Positions 42,277 to 52,943 of a stretch of DNA of 64,000 nt are shown piece after piece. Source of the stretch: Streptomyces griseocarneus (GTDB lineage: Bacteria; Actinomycetota; Actinomycetes; Streptomycetales; Streptomycetaceae); NCBI RefSeq assembly GCF_014655595.1, contig NZ_BNBL01000003.1:193877-257876 (forward strand). The letters run 5' to 3'. The notes below the pieces were generated by a model that was not told the origin of the DNA, did not search any database, and worked only from the letters and a program-made list of their open reading frames with translations. The position numbers and the translations under genes were made by a program. The first letter of the stretch is position 1. Each line of letters opens with the position of its first letter.

Positions 42277-42780
42277 TCAGCGGTCGGCCACGCGCATCTC
42301 GAACCAGGTGGTCTTGCCGCGCGCCAGCAGGTCCACCCCCCAGCGGTCGGAGAGCTTGTCCACCAGGAACAGCCCCCGCCCGCTGACGTCCATCTCGCGC
42401 ACCGGCAGCAGGCAGGGCAGCCCCCGCGAGGGGTCGCGCACCTCGATGCGCAGCCAGCCGCGCCGGCGCAGCATCCGCAGCCCGAAGTGGCGGGCGCCGG
42501 TGTGGCGCACGGCGTTGCCCACGAGCTCGGAGACCAGCAGGACCGCGTGCTCGGTGATCCGTTCCGACAGGCCCCAGTGGCGCAGGACGACCGACTGGGT
42601 CAGTCGCCGAGCGGCCACGGCGGACTCGGGGCGCGAGGGCAGTCGCACCTCGCCGAGCGTAGGGTCGCCGAACAGCTCCAGCGCCTTGAGCGCCAGTTCG
42701 TCCTCAACCGTCGGGGTCCACCGCGCGGGGGCCGTTCCGACCCGCTGCCGTGGCTGCTCCGTTCCCTCCAGGCCCGCCAT
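42277..42780 (-). CDS. ATP-binding protein (RsbW-like anti-sigma factor/serine kinase family)
   Basis: A 167-residue HATPase_c_2 domain protein. The N box is ELVGNAVRHTG (about 90), the G1 box EVRDPSRGLPC (about 120) and the G2 box GRGLFLVDKLSDRWG (about 140). Streptomyces have dozens of these; some are anti-sigma factors that bind or phosphorylate an anti-anti-sigma partner. No sigma factor or STAS protein is beside it, so its partner is unknown. The start is the ATG/GTG at 42780. The gene is monocistronic. Confidence 0.85.
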   Translation of the reverse strand: MAGLEGTEQPRQRVGTAPARWTPTVEDELALKALELFGDPTLGEVRLPSRPESAVAARRLTQSVVLRHWGLSERITEHAVLLVSELVGNAVRHTGARHFGLRMLRRRGWLRIEVRDPSRGLPCLLPVREMDVSGRGLFLVDKLSDRWGVDLLARGKTTWFEMRVADR

Positions 42781-43057
42781 GCCCCCATCATGGCCGTCCG
42801 CACGGCGGCTGGGAGGGGAACGCCGGGATTCGATGGAGCGGAGCTCGCGGTTCCACGGCCGCTGTCCGTCATATGCCAGAGGCCGCAGGCCAATCGGGAA
42901 AACCCGACTGACCTGCAGCGACCCCAGGGGTGGAAAAGATCAACGGGTGGGCGGAGGAAGGCCGCATCCGGGACGGGTCGCCCCTGCCGGAATTCCCCCA
43001 CAAGAGGCATGCTCCGGAATCCACGCCTCCGGGCATTTCACCCCAACCTGCGGCGTC

Positions 43058-43825
43058 TCAGACGAACTTGGCCTTGCCCGGACCGTCCTCCACGAAGCTG
43101 CGCATACCGATCTCCCGGTCCTCGGTGGCGAACAGCCCCGCGAACCAGTTGCGCTCGATGGCGAGTCCGGTGTCGATGTCGGTCTCCAGGCCCGCGTCCA
43201 CGGCCTCCTTGGCCGCGCGCAGCGCGATGGCGGGGCCGGCGGCCAGCCGGGCGGCCCAGGCGTGCGCCTCGGCGTAGACGTCCGCCGCCGGGACCACGCG
43301 GTCCACCAGGCCCAGGGCGAGGGCCTCGTCGGCCTTGACCTGACGGCCGGTGAAGATGAGGTCCTTGGCCTTGGACGGGCCCACGAGCCGGGACAGCCGC
43401 TGGGTGCCGCCGGCGCCCGGGATGAGGCCCAGCAGGATCTCGGGCTGGCCGAGCTTGGCGTTGTCGGCGGCGATGCGGAAGTCGGCGCACAGCGCGAGCT
43501 CGCAGCCGCCGCCGAGGGCGTAGCCGGTGACGGCCGCGACCACGGGCTTGGGGATGCGGGCGACGGCGGTGAAGGAGTCCTGCAGCCCGCGCGACCGCGC
43601 GACCATGGCCGCGTGGTCCATGTGCTGCATCTCCTTGATGTCCGCGCCGGCCGCGAACACCTTCTCCCCGCCCCAGATGACCACCGCGCGGACGTCGTCG
43701 CGGCGGGTGAGCTCGTCGGCGAGCTCACGGAGCCGGTCCTGGGTGGCGATGTCGAGCGCGTTCATCGGCGGTCGGTCCAGCCGGACGGTACCGACGCCCT
43801 CGGCGACCTCAAGATGCACAGTCAT
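43058..43825 (-). CDS. Enoyl-CoA hydratase/isomerase family protein
   Basis: A 255-residue crotonase-fold enzyme. The oxyanion-hole segments are VFAAGADIKEM and GYALGGGCELALCAD. Catalytic Glu candidates are in QPEILLGLIPGAGG. Length and motifs fit a true enoyl-CoA hydratase of beta-oxidation. The C-terminal segment (SFVEDGPGKAKFV) is usual. The ATG at 43825 is the family start. Transcription ends toward 43057, a 277-nt spacer in which I see no gene. Confidence 0.9.
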   Translation of the reverse strand: MTVHLEVAEGVGTVRLDRPPMNALDIATQDRLRELADELTRRDDVRAVVIWGGEKVFAAGADIKEMQHMDHAAMVARSRGLQDSFTAVARIPKPVVAAVTGYALGGGCELALCADFRIAADNAKLGQPEILLGLIPGAGGTQRLSRLVGPSKAKDLIFTGRQVKADEALALGLVDRVVPAADVYAEAHAWAARLAAGPAIALRAAKEAVDAGLETDIDTGLAIERNWFAGLFATEDREIGMRSFVEDGPGKAKFV

Positions 43826-43853
43826 GACACCAGGTTAGTGCCGGTTAACGCCG

Positions 43854-43893
43854 GGCGGCCCGGTGCACTTGGTCACAAGTGCACCGGGCCGCC
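43854..43893 (-). terminator. Very strong terminator after the first L,D-transpeptidase gene
   Basis: Perfect 18-bp arms (43854-43871 and 43876-43893) with a GTCA loop, starting 19 nt after the L,D-transpeptidase stop. Confidence 0.85.
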
Positions 43894-43912
43894 GGTCGTG
43901 GACGAGGGGCCG

Positions 43913-45157
43913 TCAGCCGGCCTGGGGGTTGCTCTTGCCCCACTCCGACCACGGCAGGTTCCAGCCGTTGAGGCCGTTCTCCGGCTGGATCGTTTTGTCA
44001 TCGGAGTTCTTCACGATGACGACGTCGCCGACCAGGGAGTTGTTGTAGAACCAGGCCGCCGGCGTGTTGGGGTCGCCGCCGCCGCGCTGGTCCTCCAGGC
44101 CCACGCAGCCGTGGCTGGCGTTCTCCGCGCCGAAGGTGGACGAGCCCGACCAGTAGTTGCCGTGCAGGAAGGTGCCGGAGGTGGACAGGCGCATCGCGTG
44201 CGGCACGTCCGGGATGTCGTACTCGCCCTTGCCGTCGCCCTTGGTGAAGCCGACGGTGGCGCCGTTCATGCGCGTCACCTCGTGCTTCTCACTGATGACC
44301 ATCTGGCCGTTGTACGTGGGGTTGGCGGGGGCGCCGGCGGATATCGGGATGGTCCTGATGACCTTGCCGTCCCGCTCGACCACCATCGTGTGGGCCTTGG
44401 CGTCGACCGTGCTGACCTGGCTGCGGCCGACCGTGAACTTCACGGTCTTCGTCTGCGAGCCGTACACGCCCTCACGGCCCTGGACGCCGTCGAGGTTCAG
44501 GTCGACCGTCACCTTGGTGCCGGCGGCCCAGTACTTCTCGGGGCGGAAGTCGATGCGGTCGTTGCCGAACCAGTGCGCCTTGACCGGAACCGACGGCTCG
44601 GCGGTCACCTTGATGGCTCGTTCGACGGCCTTGGTGTCGGTGATGCCCCGGCTGAAATTGACCGACACGGGCATGCCCACGCCGACGGTGCTGCCGTCCT
44701 CCGGCGTGAAGTAGCCGACGAACGTGTTCTGCGGGGTGAGGGTGGTGAACGCCGCGTGCTTCGCGGACGGCCGGTTCCCCTTGTCCTTGGCGATCGCGTC
44801 CACGGTGTACTTCGTGGAGGCCGCGAGGTGGCTGGACGGCTCCCAGGCCGCGCCACCGTTGGTTATCTTGCCGTCGATCGTCCTGCCCTTGGCGTCGGCC
44901 ACCCTGACGGACGTCAGGCTGCCCTTGTCCGCGGTCACCTTGAGCGCGCCGCTGGTGGCCACGTCCTTGGCGCCGTCCGTCGGCGCGATGTTCACGACAG
45001 CCTCCGACGGGCCCTTGGCGACCTTCTCGCCGTTCTTCCCGCCGTCGCCGCTGCCGCCGCCGTCACAGGCGCTGACCAGCGTCAGCACCGTTCCGAGCAG
45101 CAGGGCGGACAGCCCCACGCGGCGGCCCCGGCTCCCCGATATCGGCTGCACCTTCAA
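43913..45157 (-). CDS. Lipoprotein L,D-transpeptidase with Ig-like domains
   Basis: A 414-residue cell wall enzyme that makes 3-3 cross-links between peptidoglycan stem peptides outside the membrane. The signal ends in LVSAC (lipobox, Cys about 32), followed by a Gly/Ser/Lys-rich linker. Two Ig-like domains (about 50-260) precede a YkuD catalytic domain with the HGNYW and SHGCVGLED active-site motif (catalytic Cys about 370). The C-terminal Trp-rich tail (NGWNLPWSEWG) is as in LdtMt2-type enzymes. A TTG at 45157 with GGGGAG upstream is my preferred start; the GTG at 45151 is close. It pairs with the paralogue at 45374. Confidence 0.88.
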   Translation of the reverse strand: MKVQPISGSRGRRVGLSALLLGTVLTLVSACDGGGSGDGGKNGEKVAKGPSEAVVNIAPTDGAKDVATSGALKVTADKGSLTSVRVADAKGRTIDGKITNGGAAWEPSSHLAASTKYTVDAIAKDKGNRPSAKHAAFTTLTPQNTFVGYFTPEDGSTVGVGMPVSVNFSRGITDTKAVERAIKVTAEPSVPVKAHWFGNDRIDFRPEKYWAAGTKVTVDLNLDGVQGREGVYGSQTKTVKFTVGRSQVSTVDAKAHTMVVERDGKVIRTIPISAGAPANPTYNGQMVISEKHEVTRMNGATVGFTKGDGKGEYDIPDVPHAMRLSTSGTFLHGNYWSGSSTFGAENASHGCVGLEDQRGGGDPNTPAAWFYNNSLVGDVVIVKNSDDKTIQPENGLNGWNLPWSEWGKSNPQAG

Positions 45158-45373
45158 AACGGTTCTTCTCCCCTCGCACGGCCCGCGGCCACGCGGCGCC
45201 CCCGAGCGCGGCACCCCGCGCGTTGTCGATAGATAACCACACGTCACCGACAACGCCGATCTGGTGAATGTCACCGTTCGGTCCCAAATGGGGTCGGTGA
45301 TACGAACCGTGCGCCTGTGGTGAGGGCGGTGACCGAAGTGAAGCGGCAGATTCCGGCCAGGTCAAACCAGGGC

Positions 45374-46582
45374 TCAGCCGAGCGCCGAACCCGCACGCCA
45401 CTGGGCCCACGACATGTTCCAGCCACCGAGGCCGTTGTCGGGGGCGACCACGCGTTCCCGGGACCGGACGACCTCCACGACGTCGCCGATCAGCGAGGAG
45501 TCGTAGAACCGGCCCGCGGGGGTCGACGGGTCGCCGCCCTGGACGTCCGGCAGCCCGATGCAGCCGTGACTGACGTTCAGCGTGCCGAAGGCGGCGGGGT
45601 CGGCCCAGTAGTTGCCGTGCAGGAAGGTCCCCGACGCGGTGAGCCGCATGGCGTGTGGTACGTCCGAGATGTCGTACTCGCCGCCGAAGCCCACCGTGTC
45701 CCCGTTCATCCGGGTCACCGGGGCCTTCTCGGTGATCACCATCTTGCCGTTGTACGTGTCGCTGCCCGGCCCGCCCGCCGTGACCGGCACGGTCGCCGAC
45801 GGCCTGCCGTCGCGGACGACCGTCATGGTGTGGGCGGCGGCGTCGACGGTGCTGACCTGGCTGCGGCCGATGTGGAACCCGACGGTCTTCCACTGGCTGC
45901 CGTACACGCCCTGCGCACCGCGCACGTCGCGCAGTCGCAGGTCGAGGGTGACGTCGGTACCCGGCTTCCAGTACGCGCGGGGCCGGAAGTCCAGGCGCGA
46001 GGAGCCGAACCAGTGGGCGGCGATCTCGGTCGGCGGCCGGGAGGTGACGCGGATGGCGCGCTCGACGGCGGCCCGGTCGGTGATGGGCCGGCTGAAGGCA
46101 AAGGAAACGATCATGCCGGTGCCGACCGTGGCGTAGGGCTCGGGGGTGAAGTAGCCGATGAAACGATGCTGCGGGACATACGTGGTGAACATGCTGTGCC
46201 GGACGGCGCGGTGGCCGGAGGAGTCCCGGGCGACGACGTCCACCGTGTAGCGGGCGGCGAGCCCGAGGCCGCCGGGCGCGGGCCGCCAGCTGTGCCGGTC
46301 GCCGGAGATCCGCCCCGGCACCGACCGCCGGGCGCCGTCGCGGAACTCGGCGACCGTGACCCGCTCCAGCGTCCCCTCCGGCGAGCGCACCTCGAAGCGC
46401 CCGGTGGCCGGGACGTTGCCGGCGCGGTCGCGCGGGGTGATCCGGATCAGCTCGCTGGCCGGCCGGGCGTCGTCCATGTCCACCAGCCGGGTCTTCGGCG
46501 CGACGACGGTGCACCCGGCGAGCACGACCAGGACCGCCAGCAGGGCGAGTCCCCGTGCCGCGCGCGAGAGGGCAACTGTCAC
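45374..46582 (-). CDS. L,D-transpeptidase paralogue
   Basis: A 402-residue paralogue of the downstream enzyme. The signal ALSRAARGLALLAVLVVLAGC carries a lipobox (LAGC). Two Ig-like domains, a YkuD domain with HGNYW and SHGCIGLPD, and the same Trp-rich tail (GGWNMSWAQW) follow. The Ig-like linkers differ, but the catalytic halves are close. The GTG at 46582 is the best start; no strong ribosome site. It ends about 216 nt before the other paralogue starts, and it is divergent from glgX. Confidence 0.87.
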   Translation of the reverse strand: MTVALSRAARGLALLAVLVVLAGCTVVAPKTRLVDMDDARPASELIRITPRDRAGNVPATGRFEVRSPEGTLERVTVAEFRDGARRSVPGRISGDRHSWRPAPGGLGLAARYTVDVVARDSSGHRAVRHSMFTTYVPQHRFIGYFTPEPYATVGTGMIVSFAFSRPITDRAAVERAIRVTSRPPTEIAAHWFGSSRLDFRPRAYWKPGTDVTLDLRLRDVRGAQGVYGSQWKTVGFHIGRSQVSTVDAAAHTMTVVRDGRPSATVPVTAGGPGSDTYNGKMVITEKAPVTRMNGDTVGFGGEYDISDVPHAMRLTASGTFLHGNYWADPAAFGTLNVSHGCIGLPDVQGGDPSTPAGRFYDSSLIGDVVEVVRSRERVVAPDNGLGGWNMSWAQWRAGSALG

Positions 46583-46765
46583 ACCCGGCCCAACGACGCG
46601 CGTGGCCGCGGGAAACGAGGCTGCACTCGCTTGCTGCGCCCGATCACACGTGTGAGCGCATGCGTGGATCTGGGAAGAACGGGGAGAAGGACGAAATCGC
46701 CAGACACCCGGTCCCGGGAAGCCGGGTGCCCGGCGCGCTACCCGAGAGCCGCCGGAGGCGAACAC

Positions 46766-49039
<2,274 letters not shown>

Positions 49040-49073
49040 GCGCCGTCGCCGGCCGACCGTAGTCTCGGCCCTG

Positions 49074-50882
49074 ATGACGGCAAACCGCGAAGCCCCCAAG
49101 CCCGGCGGACGTCGTTCGACCGTGCGTTCGCTGGCGCGCCTGTGGCCGTATGTGCGACCGGTGCGCGGCACCCTGCTCGTGGCCGCGCTCGCCGCCGTGC
49201 TGGCGTCGTGTTTCGGCCTGGTGATCCCGCTGGCCCTGAAGTGGATCGTGGACGGGCCGGTGGCCGACCGCGATCCGCCGGGGGTGTGGCTGGGCGGGCT
49301 GGTGGTGGCGCTGCTCGGCGTGGCGGAGGCCGGGCTGGCCGGGGTGCGCCGGGTCGTCCTGGCCGGGCCGCTGGCGGGCGTGGAGGCCGAGATGCGCTCG
49401 GCGTTCTACCGCCGTCTGCAGCGGCTGCCCGTCTCCTTCCACGACCGCTGGCCGTCGGGCCAGCTGCTCTCGCGGGCCACGGCCGACCTGATGCTCGTCC
49501 GCGTCTTCCTGGCGTTCCCGCTGACCTTCCTGCTGGTCAACGGGGTGACGATCGTGATGGGGTTCGCCGTCCTGCTGCTGCAGGAGTGGACGCTGGGGCT
49601 GGTGCTGCTGGCGCCCGTCGTGCCGCTGATCGTGCTGTGCTCGCTCTTCGAGGAGCGCTACTCCCGCGCCGCACGCACCTCTCAGGACCGGGTCGGGGAC
49701 CTGACGACGATCGTCGAGGAGAGCGTCCTGGGCATCCGCGTCATCAAGGGCTTCGGCCGGCACCGCGCCCAGGAGCAGGCCTTCGCCCGCCAGTCCGCCC
49801 TGCTGCGGGAGTCCGAGCTGCGCAAGGCGAGCCTGCTGGGCAGGCTCTGGGGGCTGGTCACGGCCCTGCCGGAGCTCGCGATCGGGGCGGCGCTGGTGCT
49901 CGGGGTGGTCCAGGTCGCCGACGGCGGGCTCACCGCGGGGACGCTGGTGGCGTTCCTGTCGACGGCCCTGGCGCTGCGCTGGCCCGTCGAGTCGATCGGC
50001 TTCCTGCTCGCCGTGACCAATGACGCGGCGGCCGCCACGGACCGCTTCTTCGAGGTGATGGACGCCCCCCAGGCCCCGCCCGACGCCGCGCCGGAGCCCG
50101 CCCCCGCCGACGGGAGCCGCACCGGGCGGGCCACCGTCCGGGACCGCGGACTGCGCCTGGCGGGCGTGGAGTTCCGCTATCCCGACGCCCCGGCGGCGGC
50201 CCCGCCCGTCCTGCGCGGCGTCGACCTGCACATCCGGCCCGGCGAGACCATGGCCCTCGTCGGCACCACGGGCTGCGGCAAGACCACGCTGACCGCCCTC
50301 ATCCCCCGGCTGCACGAGGCCACGGCAGGGCGGATCACCCTGGACGGCCAGGAGATCACCGCCCTGCCCCGCGCGCGCCTGCGCGAGCTGGTGTCCGTCG
50401 CCTTCGAGGAGCCCACCCTCTTCTCCGCCAGCGCCGGGGAGAACGTCCTGATGGGCGCGGCCGGCGCCGGCGAGGCGGAGCTGCGGCGGGCCCTGGCCGT
50501 CGCCCAGGCCGGCTTCGTGCACTCCCTCCCCGACGGCCACCGCACCCAGGTCGGCGAGCTGGGCCTGAGCCTGTCCGGCGGGCAGCGGCAACGGCTCGCG
50601 CTGGCCCGCGCGGTCGTCGGCGGCCCGCGCTACCTGATCCTCGACGACCCGCTCTCGGCCCTCGACGTGCACACCGAGGCCCTGGTCGAGTCGGCCCTGC
50701 GGGAGGTGCTGGCGACCACCACCGCCCTGGTCGTGGCCCACCGGCCCTCCACCGTCCTGCTCGCCGACCGCGTCGCACTGCTCTCCGGCGGCCGGATCAC
50801 CGCGGTGGGCACCCACCACGAACTCCTGCACGGCAACGGGGAGTACGCCTCGCTCATGTCAGGACCGGAGCGCCGCCCATGA
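49074..50882 (+). CDS. Heterodimeric ABC exporter subunit A (degenerate Walker B)
   Basis: A 602-residue half-transporter: N-terminal six-helix exporter domain (about 20-320) and C-terminal ATPase. Walker A is GTTGCGKTT, the signature is the canonical LSLSGGQRQR, but Walker B is YLILDDPLSALDV, with Asp in place of the catalytic Glu. H-loop His in VVAHRPST is present. This is the non-catalytic-site subunit of heterodimeric exporters such as BmrCD/TM287-288. The substrate is unknown. The TGA stop overlaps the next ATG (ATGA). Confidence 0.92.
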   Translation: MTANREAPKPGGRRSTVRSLARLWPYVRPVRGTLLVAALAAVLASCFGLVIPLALKWIVDGPVADRDPPGVWLGGLVVALLGVAEAGLAGVRRVVLAGPLAGVEAEMRSAFYRRLQRLPVSFHDRWPSGQLLSRATADLMLVRVFLAFPLTFLLVNGVTIVMGFAVLLLQEWTLGLVLLAPVVPLIVLCSLFEERYSRAARTSQDRVGDLTTIVEESVLGIRVIKGFGRHRAQEQAFARQSALLRESELRKASLLGRLWGLVTALPELAIGAALVLGVVQVADGGLTAGTLVAFLSTALALRWPVESIGFLLAVTNDAAAATDRFFEVMDAPQAPPDAAPEPAPADGSRTGRATVRDRGLRLAGVEFRYPDAPAAAPPVLRGVDLHIRPGETMALVGTTGCGKTTLTALIPRLHEATAGRITLDGQEITALPRARLRELVSVAFEEPTLFSASAGENVLMGAAGAGEAELRRALAVAQAGFVHSLPDGHRTQVGELGLSLSGGQRQRLALARAVVGGPRYLILDDPLSALDVHTEALVESALREVLATTTALVVAHRPSTVLLADRVALLSGGRITAVGTHHELLHGNGEYASLMSGPERRP

Positions 50883-52672
50883 CCGAGCCCGCCGACCACG
50901 ACGTCCTGTCCGCCGCCCAGGGCGCCTCGGCCGCCCTGCTGCGCTCGCTGCTCGCCCCGGCCCGCGGCCGGGTGCGCCTCACGGTGGTCCTGCTGCTGCT
51001 CCAGCAGGCCGCCGTGCAGGCCGGCCCGCTGCTCGTCGCCTACGCCATCGACCGTGGCGTGCCGGCCGCCCGGCAGCACGACTACGGTCCGGCGGCCGCG
51101 GCCGGCGCCTGCTATCTGCTGTGCGCCCTGGCCGCCGGGCTGATGCGGTACGCCGTGGTCCGGCTCACGGCGCGCATCGGCCAGGACGCGCTGCTGGACC
51201 TGCGCGGCCGGATCTTCCGCCACGGCCAGGCGCTCAGCGTCGACTTCCACGAGCGCTACACCTCCGGCCGGCTCGTCTCGCGCGCGACCACCGACGTCGA
51301 GTCGATCCGCGAGCTGCTGAACGACGGCCTGCAGGAGCTGATCGGCGTCGCCCTGTCGGTGCTCTACGTCACCGCCACCCTGCTGTACCTGGACCCGGGC
51401 ATCGGCGGGGCCGCCCTGGTCTCCTTCGTGCCGCTGTCCCTGCTGGTGCGCGGCTACCGCCGGCGGTCGATCGTGGTGCACCGCGCGCGCTCGACGGCCA
51501 TCGCCGCGGTCATCGTGAAGTTCACGGAGACCATGAACGGCATCCGGCCCGTCCAGGCGTTCCGCCGCGAGGCCGTCAACGACGCGCACTTCGAGCGGCT
51601 CAACCTCGAGCACCGGCGGACCAACACCGCCACCTCGCTGGCGATGGCCCGCTACGTGGTCTGCTCGCGGCTGACGGCCAACACCGCGGTGGCCGCGATC
51701 GTGGTGTGGGCCGCGTACCGGGTGGCGGAGGGCGGCCTGGCGCTCGGCGTCCTCGCCGCCTCGGTGCTCTACCTGCGCCGGCTGTACGACCCCATCGACC
51801 GGCTGGGGATGTTCCTCAACTCCTACCAGTCGGCGGCCGCGTCCCTGGAGAAGATCGCCGCCCTGCTGGCGCAGCGCCCCTCGGTCCCGGAGCCCGCCGT
51901 GCCCCTCCCGCTGCCCGATCGGGGGGCCGACGGGCCCGGCCGCGAGGTGGTCTTCGAGGGCGTGCGCTTCGGCTACCGCACGGGCGGCGAGGTGCTGCCG
52001 CGCTTCGACCTGACGCTGGGGGCCGGGCGGACGGTGGCGGTCGTCGGCGCGACGGGCGCGGGCAAGTCCACCCTCGCCAAGCTCCTGGCCCGCTTCTACG
52101 ACCCCGTCGAGGGCCGGGTGCTGCTGGACGGCGTGCCGCTGCGCGACCTCGCCGGGGCGCGGCTGCGGCGCGAGGTGGTGATGGTGACGCAGGAGGCCTT
52201 CCTGTTCTCGGGCACGGTCGCCGAGAACATCGCCGTCGGCCGCCCGGACGCGAGCCGCGCGCAGATCGAGGCCGCGGCCGAAGCCATCGGGGCCCATGAC
52301 TTCATCGCGGCCCTGCCGGAGGGCTACGACACCGACGTCCGCAAGCGCGGCGGTCGGGTCTCGGCGGGCCAGCGCCAGCTGATCTCCTTCGCCCGCGCCC
52401 TGCTGGCCGACCCGGCGGTGCTGATCCTGGACGAGGCGACGTCCTCACTGGACATCCCGGGCGAGCGGGCGGTGCAGCACGCGATGCGCACGGTGCTGCG
52501 CGGCCGCACGGCCGTTGTCATCGCGCACCGGCTGTCCACCGTGGAGATCGCGGACCGGGTGCTGGTGATGGCCGACGGCCGCATAGTGGAGGACGGCCCT
52601 CCGGCGGAACTCGTCGCGGCGGACGGCCACTTCGCTGACCTGCACCGGGCCTGGCGGGACAGCCTCGTCTGA
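50879..52672 (+). CDS. Heterodimeric ABC exporter subunit B (canonical Walker B)
   Basis: A 597-residue partner half-transporter. It has six exporter helices (about 25-330), Walker A GATGAGKST, and Walker B VLILDEATSSLD with the catalytic Glu. The signature is altered to RVSAGQRQL instead of LSGGQ. The altered motifs of the two subunits would fall in the same ATP site. Translation is coupled to subunit A by an ATGA overlap. Confidence 0.92.
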   Translation: MTEPADHDVLSAAQGASAALLRSLLAPARGRVRLTVVLLLLQQAAVQAGPLLVAYAIDRGVPAARQHDYGPAAAAGACYLLCALAAGLMRYAVVRLTARIGQDALLDLRGRIFRHGQALSVDFHERYTSGRLVSRATTDVESIRELLNDGLQELIGVALSVLYVTATLLYLDPGIGGAALVSFVPLSLLVRGYRRRSIVVHRARSTAIAAVIVKFTETMNGIRPVQAFRREAVNDAHFERLNLEHRRTNTATSLAMARYVVCSRLTANTAVAAIVVWAAYRVAEGGLALGVLAASVLYLRRLYDPIDRLGMFLNSYQSAAASLEKIAALLAQRPSVPEPAVPLPLPDRGADGPGREVVFEGVRFGYRTGGEVLPRFDLTLGAGRTVAVVGATGAGKSTLAKLLARFYDPVEGRVLLDGVPLRDLAGARLRREVVMVTQEAFLFSGTVAENIAVGRPDASRAQIEAAAEAIGAHDFIAALPEGYDTDVRKRGGRVSAGQRQLISFARALLADPAVLILDEATSSLDIPGERAVQHAMRTVLRGRTAVVIAHRLSTVEIADRVLVMADGRIVEDGPPAELVAADGHFADLHRAWRDSLV

Positions 52673-52943
52673 GCGCCCGTTATACGGACATCGATCTTTG
52701 GCCAACGGACAGATTCCGGCCAACTTGTTGACGCGCTCCTGACACCCGCTGTGCCGCGGTGGCACTCTTCACCTCGACTGGCGCGGAGCACCCCCACATT
52801 CCCCACCTTCCCGCGACAGCCCGATTTTTACCTTTCCCCCCTTTCTCCATTTGTTCTGCCGTGCTCTGCCCGGCCGGCATCTCGCCGCCCGGTCGCCCAC
52901 CGGCCACCCCACCCATGTCGTGGCCACCGCAGAAGGAGTCAGT

